Positions 36,838 through 49,225 of a stretch of DNA of 64,000 bases are shown here, one piece after another. The notes below the pieces were generated by a model. That model saw only the letters and a program-made list of their open reading frames with translations. It did not search any database and was not told the DNA's origin. The DNA comes from Struthidea cinerea (lineage: Eukaryota; Chordata; Aves; Passeriformes; Corcoracidae). The first letter of the stretch is position 1; each line of letters begins with the position of its first letter. Position numbers and translations under genes: made by a program. The stretch lies in NCBI GenBank assembly GCA_013397865.1, contig VZTI01003941.1:531649-595648 (forward strand), in the 5' to 3' direction.

Positions 36838-38589
36838 CCTGCATTCTGATAGAGTACTTTGTAGGTGCTTCAGAAGCTTTCACATATGTTTGTGGGAAAA
36901 TGTAGTAAGAATGTTGGTCATACTGAAAAAGGAGAGAGGGGAGATTATGTGGTGGCGAAGTCAGGTCCTTCATAGATATTTGGGTGTGGTGGTGGGAGAA
37001 CTTGACTTTCCAAAAGTCTGAGTTTGACCTGAGCAGCCTCTGTTACAGCAAATCACTACATTTCAGGTATAGGTAGATCTCTCTAAAAATGCCTTAGAAA
37101 GGCAAGATGCTCTGTCATCAGGCTTGTAAGGTCATCCTCTATTTTGGGGTACTTAAAACTGGTGAGTGATTAGTTCCAAGGTACAGGGGAATCACATCCC
37201 CAGCAAAGAGATAGCAAGAATCAAGTTTTTCAGGGTGACATTCATTACACTGGAGGGACTGGGAATACTGCTGTCCCTGCTTCAGCCTGCTCAGATCAGA
37301 CAAGGTTGGGGTTATGTTTCTTTATAAGATTAATACTATGTGCTTGCAGTACCAGATTGATTGTTTTGATAAATATAGCAAAATCAATCAATCTCTTAAT
37401 CTCTCTTCCTTACAGTTTAGATTTATTACACCTAAATAGGAACTAGAATAAAACCCTTTTCTGTATTAATTAATGACTAAAACAGGCCTACCTGGACATC
37501 TAAAAACTGGGGGATTTAAGACAGAAACTAATTTACAGAGAAACTACTGGGATCTTTTACCATTCCATGTCTTCCAACAATACTTAAGATATTTAATTAT
37601 CTCTACAGAAACAGACATTTCTTTGCATTTGTGTTTCCAATAGTTATGAATGCACAGAATGCAGGAACTGCAGATAATTTTGAATAATTCATTATTTTAG
37701 AGCAAACTGCACTCCCATTTGCAGATGCTACTTAATTTTGATCACTGAACAGTCACATTTCTTCAAATACTTTGCAGAAGAGTTGACTAGGAGATCTCAT
37801 GATAAACGAGCAGCTTTTTTCAGCGTGTACCCACTGGCTACATCTCCACCCTTGTTCCTTCTCCTCATTTGTCATTCAGAGCAATGTGCTGCAGCACCAC
37901 TCTGACCAGCAGGTCACTGGGGCAGAATGGATTCCCTGACAAATCCTTAGGGCTGGTAGCTCAAAGGAAGGCAGTGCACTGGTCCCATCCTTCCCAGCCT
38001 TACAACTGTCACAGCTGAAGTTGCTGCATAAAGGGGTCATGGAGCTAAACATTTTTTTTCAGGATAAAGTAGGCTAAAAAGTAACAAATGAATTTATCAG
38101 ATCATAAGCAATGAGAATTACCTTTTTTAGGGACTGCTAGCACTTAAAACAAAGGGGTTAGTGTGTTCCTCCATGTAATGATTGTTTAATATCACAGTTG
38201 GAAGACTCTACCCATAAAATATAAATTAATTTAAAATAATACAGCAAGTAACTGTCTATATGAATAACAGAAATTCAGCTCCATTGATCAATATGAGCAG
38301 ATCCTAGCTAGAAAAAAAGAAGCAATGCAAATACCATGAAAGATCTTTTTGACCTCAATTGACAATATCAGTAATGGAAGTTTATGAAAGTAGAAAGCTT
38401 ATTTTTGTCCACAAATATTTTGGAGATCAGGGCCCTATAAGACAGACTTTGGAGATCAGAACTATAAAAGAGTTTGCACCAGTTAAGACTCAACCTAGAA
38501 TAAACTGGTGTTTTGTGTTTTTTAGCACTGCTCCTGTTCTGAACTCCATCAACTGCATGACATTTTTCTGCTTCTCAGAACTGGAGAAA
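36838..38589. other. Spacer, no recognised gene
   Basis: No gene or repeat family recognised. A 12-bp direct repeat TTTGGAGATCAG occurs at 38419-38430 and 38448-38459 with similar following sequence, a decayed 29-bp tandem duplication. Confidence 0.5.
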
Positions 38590-38835
38590 TTAGATGTGAA
38601 AAAGACCTTATAGTTCTCCTCCTCATCCAACCCCACGACAATGCAAAACAGTCCACACAGAATATTTATTAGTGCATTGTCAAGTCTGCTTTTAAATGTC
38701 ACAACTGATGGAGTTGTTCCTTTCCCTTGGGATATTATCACAAAGCCTAATAGCATCTACTTTCAGAGAGTTTTATTCAGTGTTCAGTCTGAATTATCCC
38801 TTACTCCGCACAATCCAAGCTGTAAAACCTTCTAA
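38590..38835 (-). repeat. Ancient CR1 relic, reverse orientation
   Basis: Read on the plus strand, GTCAAGTCTGCTTTTAAATG, CTGATGGAGTTGTTCC, CCCTTGGGATATTATCACAA and CAGTGTTCAGTCTGAATTAT follow the order of the reverse complement of the CR1 ORF2/3' region (the recurrent GATGGAG..CTCCC..TTGGGAGA..TTCC and CAGCCTGAAT blocks). It is well diverged. The frames at 38490-38983 overlap it on both strands and are not genes. Confidence 0.6.
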
Positions 38836-41800
38836 TAAAGCAATCCTTCTACCTCTTTGTAAATGTGAGAAAAATCAGAAAAAATATTTTCTTACTGCTG
38901 TTTTAGAAGAAAAAATATGTGTGTGTATGAATATACATTTTTATCCCAACCATTGTGAAACCCAAGGGATTTTTGGCAGCTGACTAAAGCTGGTCCAAGT
39001 TTTAATCATATATATATTCAGAACTCCACACAAAACAGGGACAGGGCTTCAAAATGCTCACTTGTGTAGAAGATGAAGACCACATCCCTTCAGATGCTTA
39101 GAATCTGGAAAAATAATAAGCAGTGCAGAGAAGATTTCCTTTAGTTCTAGACTCACCTGGAAGTCTGTCATGTTGGCAATCCTTTGGTACGTGACAATTT
39201 CAGGCAGCTCCTTAGGTCACCACCAGGGAGAATATGTGAGAAAAGGCAGGCACAATCTTTTCCTATCTTTTTAATCTTTGTTTAAATTAATTTTCTGCAC
39301 CGGTTTTATCTCATTTTTCCCTGCCTCAAGTTACTTCCCGGTTTGGTTTCAGTTTTCCTATTTCCGTGATGAACCAGAAGACAACTGTGCTCCCGTGGAC
39401 AAGACTGAAACAGAAGTTGGTGGAAGTGAAAACTGACCTGCTTTTATATAGTTGTTTTTTTTTTTAATAACCCAGCCTAGAGGTTGAGGATATGTTTATT
39501 CCCAAACAGAATGATGTCAGCAAAATGGGAGGAATTTTGTAAATTTTTTTATGCTTGTTTACTATTCCCAGGATTTCCTTAATATCTTTATTCCTCTTTA
39601 AAGTGAGATTGAAAGATTTTGTTTGAAGGAACCTTTTTGATATGCAGATTTTAGTGGATATATGTGAGAAAAAGCAATATGTTCTATGGAAAACAGGAAG
39701 GAAGAGACTTATTTACAAAATATATTTTCTGTCAAAGCCAGATTTTGATGGGAGCACTTCATTGTTTCATCTTAACCCCCAAAACTGTTTTATTTCTGAT
39801 TGTGTACTCAAATACTGCTGATTTATTTCTGCTACTGTTAGCTGTGAAGAGAAAGGAAAGATTGGAGGAGGCTGGGGGGGGAGGGGAAGGGGCACTTTTC
39901 ATATATTTATATTTATTTTATTTATTTCATTTTACTGGCAATTTAATTAATGCATTTTTGCCTTCAAAAACTTCCCAAAGAGCATCAGCTGAACCTTACG
40001 AATGACTCAGGCTCTCATTTGGCTGCACTAAAATTCTGGACTGAGGATTGCCAATACTTCATTTCCCCAGGAAAATCACATTAACACAACAATCCCTTTT
40101 ATAGGACTATTTACAGTTAGTATTCATACCAGTAAGGTGTCTGCAACGTGTATCCAACAGCAGTTTACCTTCACTACTAGATTAACTGATAGGAAGAGGA
40201 TGTGAAATTTCAGAAGTGCCAGCACATGAAATCTAGTTTGAATTTTGACTGGAGTACTCTGTTTTCACAAAGACGGTTAAGTACAGAAGGAGTTGTTTGA
40301 AACTAAGCAAGATAAATCATCTTAGGGAGAGGATGGAAATGGCTAGCTGGTTTTTTTGGGTCTATACAAAGATACTATCCCCCGGAATATGACCCCTGAA
40401 ATATAAACCCTGAAAGGTTATCTGAATCATAAAAGTTTGTGCCTCTCATCTTCAAAGGAATGAAATGTTCTAATAAAAACTGGCACCTCACAGGCGTCAC
40501 AACCAGCTATCCGCAGGAGCGGCAGCGAGCCTTGTCTACAGCTGAAAGGCACAGTCTTTCTTGCAGTGCCCATCTAAATATGTTGTTTGGACAGGTTTGG
40601 GGTTTTGTATTGAACACGCTTTGAAACCCCCATGACATGTGATAGCACTTAGCTCAGCAGCAAATTCTCGCAGGAAACTTACGTTACATATTTTACATCC
40701 CTAATGTAATTATCAAGCCAAAAAATATACAGGGGAGCAATGAAGCTTGGCCACTCAAACATTGCATTTCCAGTGCACGGTGTTATTCCTGACAGAGCCA
40801 AGGAGGGAGAGGAAATTCAGGGAGTGTTGAGCTGGATTTCAGAAGCAGATTCAGATTAATGGCAGATCATGGTTGGCTAATAGTGAGCTGCAACCTCTGC
40901 TTGGCTGCTGGTCTGTCTGAGGCTACAGCACGAGGGCTTCCAGCAGGGCTGGCGGCAGTTTCTATTGCTAATTTTTGATTGCCAGAGACCTTTTGTTATG
41001 GCCACGCGTTGGGAGTTTTTTGTTTGTTTGTTTTTCGAGGTTTTTGTGTGTAAAATCCAGGAAGCCCAAATTAGTGTGTGCTTTGATAAATCGCTGCAAG
41101 CAGGCTGAACTGGAGAGAGTAATAATTACCAGCCCTGACTGAAAGGGGAAAAAGGAAGAATATCATTGTGGCTTTTAAATATGACTATCAGGAGTGAAAC
41201 TCTCCAGCTAGACCAGATAAAACCAGAAACGAAAGGGAACTGGAGTTACGCTAGCAGCAGCTTAATAGCTGCAATTATCAGCTGGGCTCCCAGTTGGAGT
41301 TACCACCCATCAGAGCCCGAGGTGAAAAATGTCAGGGGGATAGAGTGAAAGGCCTGCCTGAAAATGCAAAACCGCAGAGCATTCACTTGCTAAAAGACTT
41401 GGATGAGCTACTCGTTCTGGTCTTTGTGCTCTTTTAAATACAGCCATCTAGTTGTCTTGGAGACAAGCACGTGGGAAAAAAAAAGCCACTCAATATTCCT
41501 ATCCCTGACTATAATCCCCTGTTATGGATCAGCTAAGTAATAGTCTAAATACAAAATGTATAAAATATTAACCTGACAAACTGCTCTGCTTAAGTCAATG
41601 ACATATGGATAGAAGATGTGGGTAACAAGAGGTTTATTAAAATGCTCCGGTTCAGCTGCAGCAGGAGTGACAGAATAAAAGCATGACTTGTAAAACAGAA
41701 AGGGTAGGGAGATGTTAACATTGAAGTGCAGATGAGCAAATTCTGCTGGAAATCTCAGAGAAGCAAACAGCATATGAGGTTGATTAAAATTACTATAATT

Positions 41801-43429
41801 GTGGTGACAAGTTGTACACCACTCGAACACCCTACTGTACATAGTTCCAGATACTAATTTGGGCTCTAATTTGCCCGTCCTTGAAGACAGTGATAAAACT
41901 CTCCTTGACTTCAAAGAAGAGCAGAAACAGACTCTTCATTTCATAGGAAAGAAATAAATGTCTGGCTTTAACACATAAGATCGGCAGCCCTAAAACATAT
42001 CTTGAATGCATCCCTAGATTTTATTGATGATAACTTCATATTTATTGCTTTTAAATTCTTTAAATAAATTGGAAAACTTGAGTTACTTCTTGTCTGTATA
42101 GGGTAAGTTTGAATCTGTGTAACTAAATAACACCAAGCATTTGCAAAATACCTTTCAGGAACATCCAGGAATAGGATCTGCATTTTCACAGGTAGTGACT
42201 AGGGAACACATCTCTAGCACAGTGCTCTCCTTCAGATATGTAAAAGAGAGTTACTCTCACACTGAGCTCTCACCTTTAGGAAACGAGTCCTTCTAAAAGG
42301 TTTTAAAGCAAAGCACTTAGAAGTCATCCAGAACCATTAATCACTTTTAAAATTCTTGGCAAATGCATTTGTTTTACCAATTTACACCAATGATGTCACG
42401 CTGTGTCTATGTATACTTCTAGTTAATTCTGAGACAATCACTGTATGTTTCCCATCCATAAGGGGATGTACCTCAACCCCTCAGCCTTCCTGAAGAGGAC
42501 AAACATGTTTTAATATCTGGATAACTGAGGTAGAATTAACTGGGATGCTTTGACCCTAGCTTGTACTATTAGAATTTTTGTTACCATCAACTACCAGGAT
42601 ATTTTTCTTCTTTATATCTTCCTCCCACAGAAGTTGTGTGCATTGCCCCAGCCTTTTAAATAGTGTGCTTAAGCCTACTATTCATATTCTGCAAATTGTC
42701 AAAGTTTTCTTAAAATACCCCAAACACCTCAGTTAAGTGTTTGCTAGGATATTTTGCTATCATCTGCCACCAGAAATGATTATACTACTTACAAAAGTTT
42801 GCACTGTCAAAGCCACGCTGAAAAGGAAGAAAGGAAACTGCAGTTAGGTTACTGCTTCTGGATGGCATTTGTGTCTAATCTACTCACTACACGCAGTGCT
42901 TTGAAATGAGTGCACTTCTCTGAGATGACACGGCATAACAGGCTGTGTTTTTCTCAGTTTAAGTCTACTGAAATTAGGAAATACAGAGTTCTGATATTTT
43001 CTTTTGGTGATCCATGAATGACATAAGCAATCTTAATCGTGTATAAAATCCTGCCTTCAGCTAGGCCTATGAAATTTGAAGGCTATGAAAATATGCATAC
43101 AATGACTGCGATTTCAAAAAAAGCCTGACTGCTAATGAAAAATTGTCCTGAAATCATTTGAAGGGATATTCAAGCTTGTGGTTAGGTTGACGCCAGATGT
43201 TGATGCAGAGGAAAGGGAAGTTGAGGAAATTTAGGAAAAATAGGTACATGAACCCTTAGGATATTGGGTTACCAACCAGCTGGGAGGCACCTGGAAAGCA
43301 GCTATTTAAATCTGTTTGAAGTAAGGGTCTCTTGTAGAGGGATTGGCCAGAGGCTCTGGAGAGCAGAGAAGACCCTTCTGCTCCTCCCAATGCCTCCTAC
43401 CTCCCTCAGCCTGCAAGGGGTAACTTCCA
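38836..43429. other. Spacer with conserved-noncoding-like blocks
   Basis: No gene recognised. A G-rich run at 39874-39892 could form a quadruplex. The block 40740-41340 is repeat-free, rich in homeodomain (TAAT/ATTA) and E-box (CAGCTG-like) cores, and reads like a conserved enhancer. The 130-codon minus-strand frame at 41522-41914 has no recognisable motif. Confidence 0.5.
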
Positions 43430-43610
43430 GCTCCCCACAGTCCCTGGCAAAGGGCCGGGCAGCCCGGGGGGAGGGAGCCGGCTGTGCTGGCAGTGGGAGC
43501 GAGCCGGTGCATCGCCAGCTCCTGCCTGCCCAGGGCTGGGGGAGGGCACGGCAGGGGCGTGCCAGTGGGGCATTGCGTAGAGCTCTGGCGGACTGAAAGA
43601 GCAAAGGTGA
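43430..43610. other. GC-rich patch with moderate CpG
   Basis: About 180 bases much richer in G+C than the flanks, with roughly ten CpG and GGGG runs (GCCGGGCAGCCCGGGGGGAG near 43455). Frames of 106-110 codons open on both strands because of the composition. It could be a small promoter or exonic remnant. A donor-like AAAG|GTGATT follows at about 43607. No TATA box or recognisable protein. Confidence 0.4.
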
Positions 43611-43640
43611 TTTCATCAACAAGAAACAACTTTTCTTTTC

Positions 43641-43656
43641 TTTTTTTTTTTTTTTT
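43641..43656. repeat. Poly(T) run, 16 bases
   Basis: Sixteen T in a row directly preceded by TTTTCTTTTC; a simple tract. Confidence 0.95.
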
Positions 43657-44050
43657 GTACGTTAGTTTTCTTTTTCCTCATTTTTATATTATCTTTACAT
43701 TAACAAGAAATTACTTTGTGATGAATAGCTGATTAGTCGGCATTTATTTCTGTAACTACTTCAAATATAATTTCATTCACCTATATCCAAAAGACTGCTG
43801 ACAACTTTTATAGATTTCATTTTTTCAAGGTCAGAAAATGCATCTGCATATATACATAAATACATAGAGAAATAGATAAAATTTAGTTAATTTCTACTTG
43901 TACTATTTATATAGAGATGTGTAATTAAATCATTCTAATCTCCAGTTCCCTGAATTGCAATCTTTCTTAAGAATATAATCTTTCATTAAATATGTATGAT
44001 ATAGATTATATATAACATTATATGCTTTTTATCTCTCTCCTTTTTTTCAG

Positions 44051-44105
44051 ATTTGCATAGAAAACATTGAAAATGGAAAGGTAGTGCATTTTAAGGACTA
44101 TAAAG
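44051..44105 (+). other. Candidate short coding exon, unidentified
   Basis: A 55-base segment lies between a strong acceptor (a long C/T tract ending TTTTTTTCAG at 44050) and a good donor (TAAAG|GTGAGA at 44106). Only one of the three frames is open, reading ICIENIENGKVVHFKDYK, in phase 0 at entry and phase 1 at exit. I do not recognise the protein. Strength of both splice sites and the single open frame make this the best isolated exon candidate on the plus strand. No neighbouring exon of the same gene is evident within the window, so it could equally be chance or a noncoding-RNA exon. Confidence 0.3.
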
Positions 44106-44149
44106 GTGAGAGGACAAAATAAAAACATTCTGTATTATTTGGAGAATTC

Positions 44150-44400
44150 ACCCAAATTCTGTGACCTTAGACCAATTCAGTATTTAAGTAGAATTTATTT
44201 TATCTCTACCACTGATATAAGAAAGCCGGTTGCTTTTTGGAGATTGTCTCTCCAGGGAACTCATTTTGATCACAGGCTTTTCCTGCCTCAGTTCTCCCCC
44301 TGTGAAATGGGGATAACCATTTTCTCCCTGCCTGTCATGAGATGAGGAAATGTGCTTTCAAGGATATTTGGATATTAGAACAAGGAATCTGTATAAACCT
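44150..44400 (+). repeat. MIR-type SINE relic
   Basis: TCTGTGACCTTAGACCAATT near 44159 matches the MIR TGTGACCTTGGGCAAG motif. CCTGCCTCAGTTCTCCCCCT followed by GTGAAATGGGGATAACC near 44284 matches the canonical CTCAGTTTCCCCATCTGTAAAATGGGGATA block. A degraded GTGCTTTCAAGGATATTTGG follows, like the GCGCTTTGAGATCCTTGG tail seen in sauropsid copies. Order and orientation agree, with an insertion between the first two blocks. It lies just downstream of the exon candidate at 44051-44105. Confidence 0.7.
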
Positions 44401-47400
44401 TTCAGAGGGAGGTAAACAGAACAATACAAAGCTGAAGTGCATTAATTGATTACTTTCTGCTTTGCTTTATAGTTTTACCTTTTTGCGTGTCTGCTTCTTG
44501 CCTTTGTCTGTAATTTTGCTGAATGTTTCTAATTAACGAGAAGCTGAGTTTTCTGATTGTGGCTCAGCATTTGAAGCCTAGATGTTGCACTCTTGTTCAG
44601 AAGCACACTACTTTTTTTCCTGGGAAAAATCTAATTCAGAGCCTAAATAGCCAGTTCAAACAGAGTTTATTTGTAGCTGAACTCATCTTGGTCACTTATT
44701 CATGCAAGTGCCTTGGCATGTGCCAAGCAAAGCACCCCAAATACCAGATGACACAGTGGAGTGGAGAACTCTTCCACTACTTCAGCTCCAGCTTTGTGGA
44801 GGAGGATGTTCAGACGCCCACTGTCTCTCTTCTCCCTTCCTTGTTGTTACTTATTTTCCTCAAAGGCATCTGCATTCAAGGGTAACAGGAGATATAGGGC
44901 TGCTCTGCTAAAAGGGTTTTTGGAAGGCTCTGCCCTTTCTTCAGGTGAATATAACCATTTCTTTAAATGCCTTCCTTGATCTGGACATTTAGCATATGAC
45001 TGAGCAGTGCACAACACCATGCTTGAATCCTTCTTCTTCCTTCAAGACCCACCCCCCCTTTCACAAACTTCCTTGCCTTATGCTCCAAATACATCCTCTG
45101 TCAAAAACCTATGCCTCTGTCCCAAAAAAGGCCTCCACATGTGGAGTCTCCAAGCTTGGCAATAGACGTTTATGGCATTTTTGAGAGAGCATAACATTTT
45201 GATAGTAAGTGCAACAAATTAAAAATAATTTTTAATCCTTTTTCTGATGGAAATTTTGTGTAGGTAATAGAAACTGTGAAGCATTTCATTCTCTACAGGA
45301 AACACTTTTAAAAAAATCCTCTAGCTGATTATATCTGCTTTCCGTAAGCCTTCCTGATGTACACTAAAAGAAGATGTGGCTCTGTTGTAAAGTGATCCAG
45401 TTTTGAAAAAGAGCACTCTGATATTAGTGCATTTTAACACTGCTTAATGGGTTTATAATTCTATTCAGCATTTTAACTGGAAAGCAGGAATAGGAAGTAG
45501 GTGGGAAAATATGCCCACGTAGCCCTCCCTCTTATTGATCATTCTGCACCAAACACCAGAAAGATGAACAGAGGGGTGGGGGATCTGGCGTCAGTGGACA
45601 GGTAGGAGACGCTAGAACAGTAGTGATCATTTAAAACTTGCATTTTGAAACCAAAACAGCTGTGAATCCTCTGAAAAGACTGAATATTTTAACACACATA
45701 TTCTGCTCATAAAAATACTCCCTCTTGCCAGTGCTGTCACTTTGTCTACATTAACAAAAAACATTATGAATACAAGTTAAACTGGCTATTGCAATAAATG
45801 AAAATGGCAATTCCATTTACTTAATTGGCAGGTATCTAATATCTTTTTATTCTTAGAATGAAACAGCTGGGATCGTGAAAAGTAACAACTACTCTGTAAT
45901 AGCTGCTTCATGATATCATTGCTTTCATAGGAAGAAAACAGAGGTTCACCTGGCAGAGAAGACATGGCTAAAATACATATCAATAAAATATGAAATAAAA
46001 ATCAATAAAATCTTTTGTCCATCCTACTCTTTGGGGAATAATTTTCTGGGTAACAGAGTCATTACTTTAAGTATTCACTTCGAGATCCATTCTATCACTG
46101 TTAGCCCTGATGAAAACTGTTTATTCCATAGATTGCCTTACAGGAAGAGTCTAGGGTCTTTAATCCTTTCACTTTTCATACTGGCTCATTATTCATTACA
46201 AAAAAATAAAATAGCTTTATTGATCAAAGAAATTATTTGTTGGGTAAAATATTACCCAAAGTAGTGAGTAGTGTATTAGAATTTGTTCACATTGGTTAAT
46301 CTTTTTGTATGTTCCATTCCCCAAGCTTCGTGGCCCTGCTTCAGGGATAGTTAGAACCATTTTTAGCAAGATGCCAACGAAGGATGAATGCCAAAAGCCA
46401 CATAATTAAAGATACTGGTGTGCAGATAAATGCAATGTATTTTCATTTTCTTCTTGATATCCCATCCCTCCTCAAATCCTTTATGAAGGAAGGATTAACA
46501 GATTACAGAGGAGGCCTTAAGTATAGACTAAAAAAATTCTGGAAGATTTTTCTCCAAAGATTTGTGGCGTTTTGGACAGCTGCTGAAATATCTACCATGG
46601 CCTTTTCCATTCTCATCACATCTATTTCTTGATTTGGAAGCTCTTTGGAAGAGGGACTATGCATTTTGGGGGCTCTGCCCTAAAGAGAGTCTGGCCAAAG
46701 CATTTGTGTATCCCCATAAGTAACGTCATTGATAGCATTAGGTAATTTCATAATGCTTTCTAAATACCCAGCCAGAGTCAGTGCTGCACCACCACCTGAT
46801 AATACATTTCTGATGATGTCAGGGCAGTTTTGACTGTTTTCTGGAAATGTTAATTATTCACCCTAGGATATTTTTGGCCCATCTGTAGAACCCCAGGCAC
46901 ATGTGTATTAATAGTATAATGAGAAGTGATATTTTAAATAAATTCATAACTTCTTAGACCAAAGGGATTATAAAGTTATAAGGTTATATTTCCTATGCAT
47001 TAAAAGTTATAATGGTTTCCCATAAAATTTTATTTGCTGGGAAACATAATTTTCATACTTTATTTTTTCATGCCACATCTCCAAAGTGAGATTGGTGCAT
47101 GAATATATATATAGATATATAGTATCTAGTTTTTGCATACAGTTGAACAACAAGACACATTAAATGTTGACTTCTTCAGTCTTTACCAAACGTTGCAGCC
47201 AAGCAGAACACTATTTGCAGAGCAAAGAAGATGGTGCAGAGGACCCTGCATCTGTCCCAGATACGTTTTGGGGTGATTTCTTTGAACCAGATCTAATCAG
47301 GTTGAATGAAAACTTCCTGGTTCTCACAACGTGAGGTGTGCTTCTCTAACACATCTTCCAGGTTTGTTTATTTTATGTAAAAAAGGGACCAGTTTTGTGC

Positions 47401-48819
47401 TTTCTCACAAAAATAGGCCAGTGTACAGTAAGTGCAGGTGATTTGCTTCAGAAACACACTCTGGAAGTGAAGGAGAGGAAAATGATTGAAGTGATGAGTT
47501 TTGGGACCAGTTGTGAGCAGCATGAGCTTGTAACAGACTTTGAGAATAGGGGAAAAAGGAACAGGTTGCCAAATTATTTAATGTCAGAGTCTTTTTTCAG
47601 GTTTGCATTAATATAATTGGGTTGAATAATAGATTTTAAGGACTGACAATCATTTAGGTATGATCCCAAAATCATATGGAATGAAATCATAGTAAAAAAG
47701 TGAATTACTCTATTGCTGGCGTAATAATTTAAAAAATTTTGTGTGTTAGATTCTCCACTTTTCAATCATACAAAAGATTCCAACAACAAAACTCAACGGA
47801 GTGGTATCCATAATCAATATTCAACTAGTGGTTTTAAGTCCTGTACATCTGAGTGAGAGCAACCAGCCTAAATTTTTAAAGAGGAGGACTGTTTCATGGA
47901 AATGTCTCAGAACATGGACAAGCAATTAGGTTAGCATTTGCCAAAGTCAACAAAATGAACGAAACATCTTCCAAAACCAGAAAACCACACAAATAGCATC
48001 AAAGCTAGAGAGCTGCTTCACTGGGAAAAATATAAGTTTAACTGCAAATGACTTATACCAGAGGGTCCTGGACCCTCTGACAATTTGTGTATTCCCAGAT
48101 AAGGTGAATGAAATAGTGTCAGATCTACTTTACTGACAGAAATTGCATTAAACTACCCTTAGTGCTGCAAGTAAAATGTTACACTCCCCCTCCTCTAGAG
48201 TTTGGACACAAAATTGAGTTAGGGATGTAAAACAAGTTGTCAGACATTGGATGATAACCATAACTGCTTATAAATGTCTCTATCAGTTCTGGTCTGTTTT
48301 ATTTGTGATGTAACAGGCCTTAATCTAAACTTCAGAGAAAGAGGTTAAATTACATTAATGTATATTTAGCCAGTCTGAGAGCAGAGACACAGAAATTCAC
48401 TGCAGTGTGATTTGTGGGCAGAGAAGCCTCTTTAACATTATCTTCTGCATGCTCCCCTCTCATGGAAGAAAAAAATCCTCATATAAAGACTGTTGTACTG
48501 TATAGATGCTACTGAAATAGCTTATTCGCACAGAACAGAAAAAGGTTAAACATTTTCTTTTTTTTAAACAAAGCAAAAAACCCTGGTAACAGTGTCTGAA
48601 ATCAATGGGATGTAGAACTGTCCATGCAGAGAAGACAGGCGATTTGTGAGCTGAAGAAAAGATGTTTGGGTTGTGCACACCCAGCCACGCAGACTTGACG
48701 AGAGTGGGATTTCCAGACAACATCTGTTTGCTCATTAAGAGTGCCAGTAATGTTTTGGGAAAGACTTTTCTCTTGCGCAAGAAACTGCCGGAAAGCAGTC
48801 AGAAAAGATTCAGCATTTA
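44401..48819. other. Spacer, no recognised gene
   Basis: No gene recognised. Frames of 60-120 codons on both strands. A TA-rich simple stretch lies at 47103-47122. A possible L2-like trace near 45000-45130 was too weak to call. Confidence 0.5.
47103..47122. repeat. TA-rich simple stretch
   Basis: ATATATATATAGATATAT-type sequence, an imperfect TA microsatellite. Confidence 0.85.
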
Positions 48820-49225
48820 GGAGAGACAGGCACGGCCGTTGTGATGGCTGTGGAGGAAGCATCCTAAGCCCAAAAGGAAGCCCCGTGGTGGAGGCTGCGG
48901 TGTGTGTCAGGAAATGCCACAGACCCAGCCAGGCAGATGGCAGATCCGGGTGAGAAAATAGCCGAAGCAGGGGCAGGGCAAACCACAGCTGGGAAGCCTG
49001 CGGGAAAGCGCTGCCATCAGACTCTTGCGAGTAGGGACTGCCCTTTTTCCTCCAAACCCACGAAAGGCTGTGTACTTGCAGATCCACAAGCCACAGCAGC
49101 CGGTATCAGCTGCAAAGCCGGGCTGCCCAGCTCTGTGTGAGCGCGGCGGGCGCAGGTGTTACCGCAGCAGCACCTCTCCAAGCGGAAACGGGAGGCAGGC
49201 GGCCCGCCGGAGCATTCACGAGCTC
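48820..49225. other. GC-rich patch with CpG cluster
   Basis: G+C is clearly above the flanks, with CpG clustered at 49139-49225 (GAGCGCGGCGGGCGCAGG and GGCGGCCCGCCGGAGC). Six overlapping frames of 60-161 codons open on both strands here because stop codons are rare; none has a motif I recognise. A minus-strand exon candidate at 49252-49300 abuts it, so it might be exonic or promoter sequence of an unidentified transcript. Confidence 0.35.

Noticed and set aside
39157..39210. Minus-strand 54-bp exon-like segment ending TTCCAG|GTGAGT
   Set aside because: Donor is good but the acceptor (GACCTAAG) has no pyrimidine tract, so it is probably chance.
44990..45130. Possible L2 LINE trace (CTTCAAGACCCACC and following)
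   Set aside because: Only one short block resembles L2 and the flanking order could not be followed.
48602..49087. 161-codon minus-strand frame, the longest in the window
   Set aside because: Five other frames of 60-94 codons on both strands are open over the same GC-rich patch; no domain or splice context is visible, so composition explains it.
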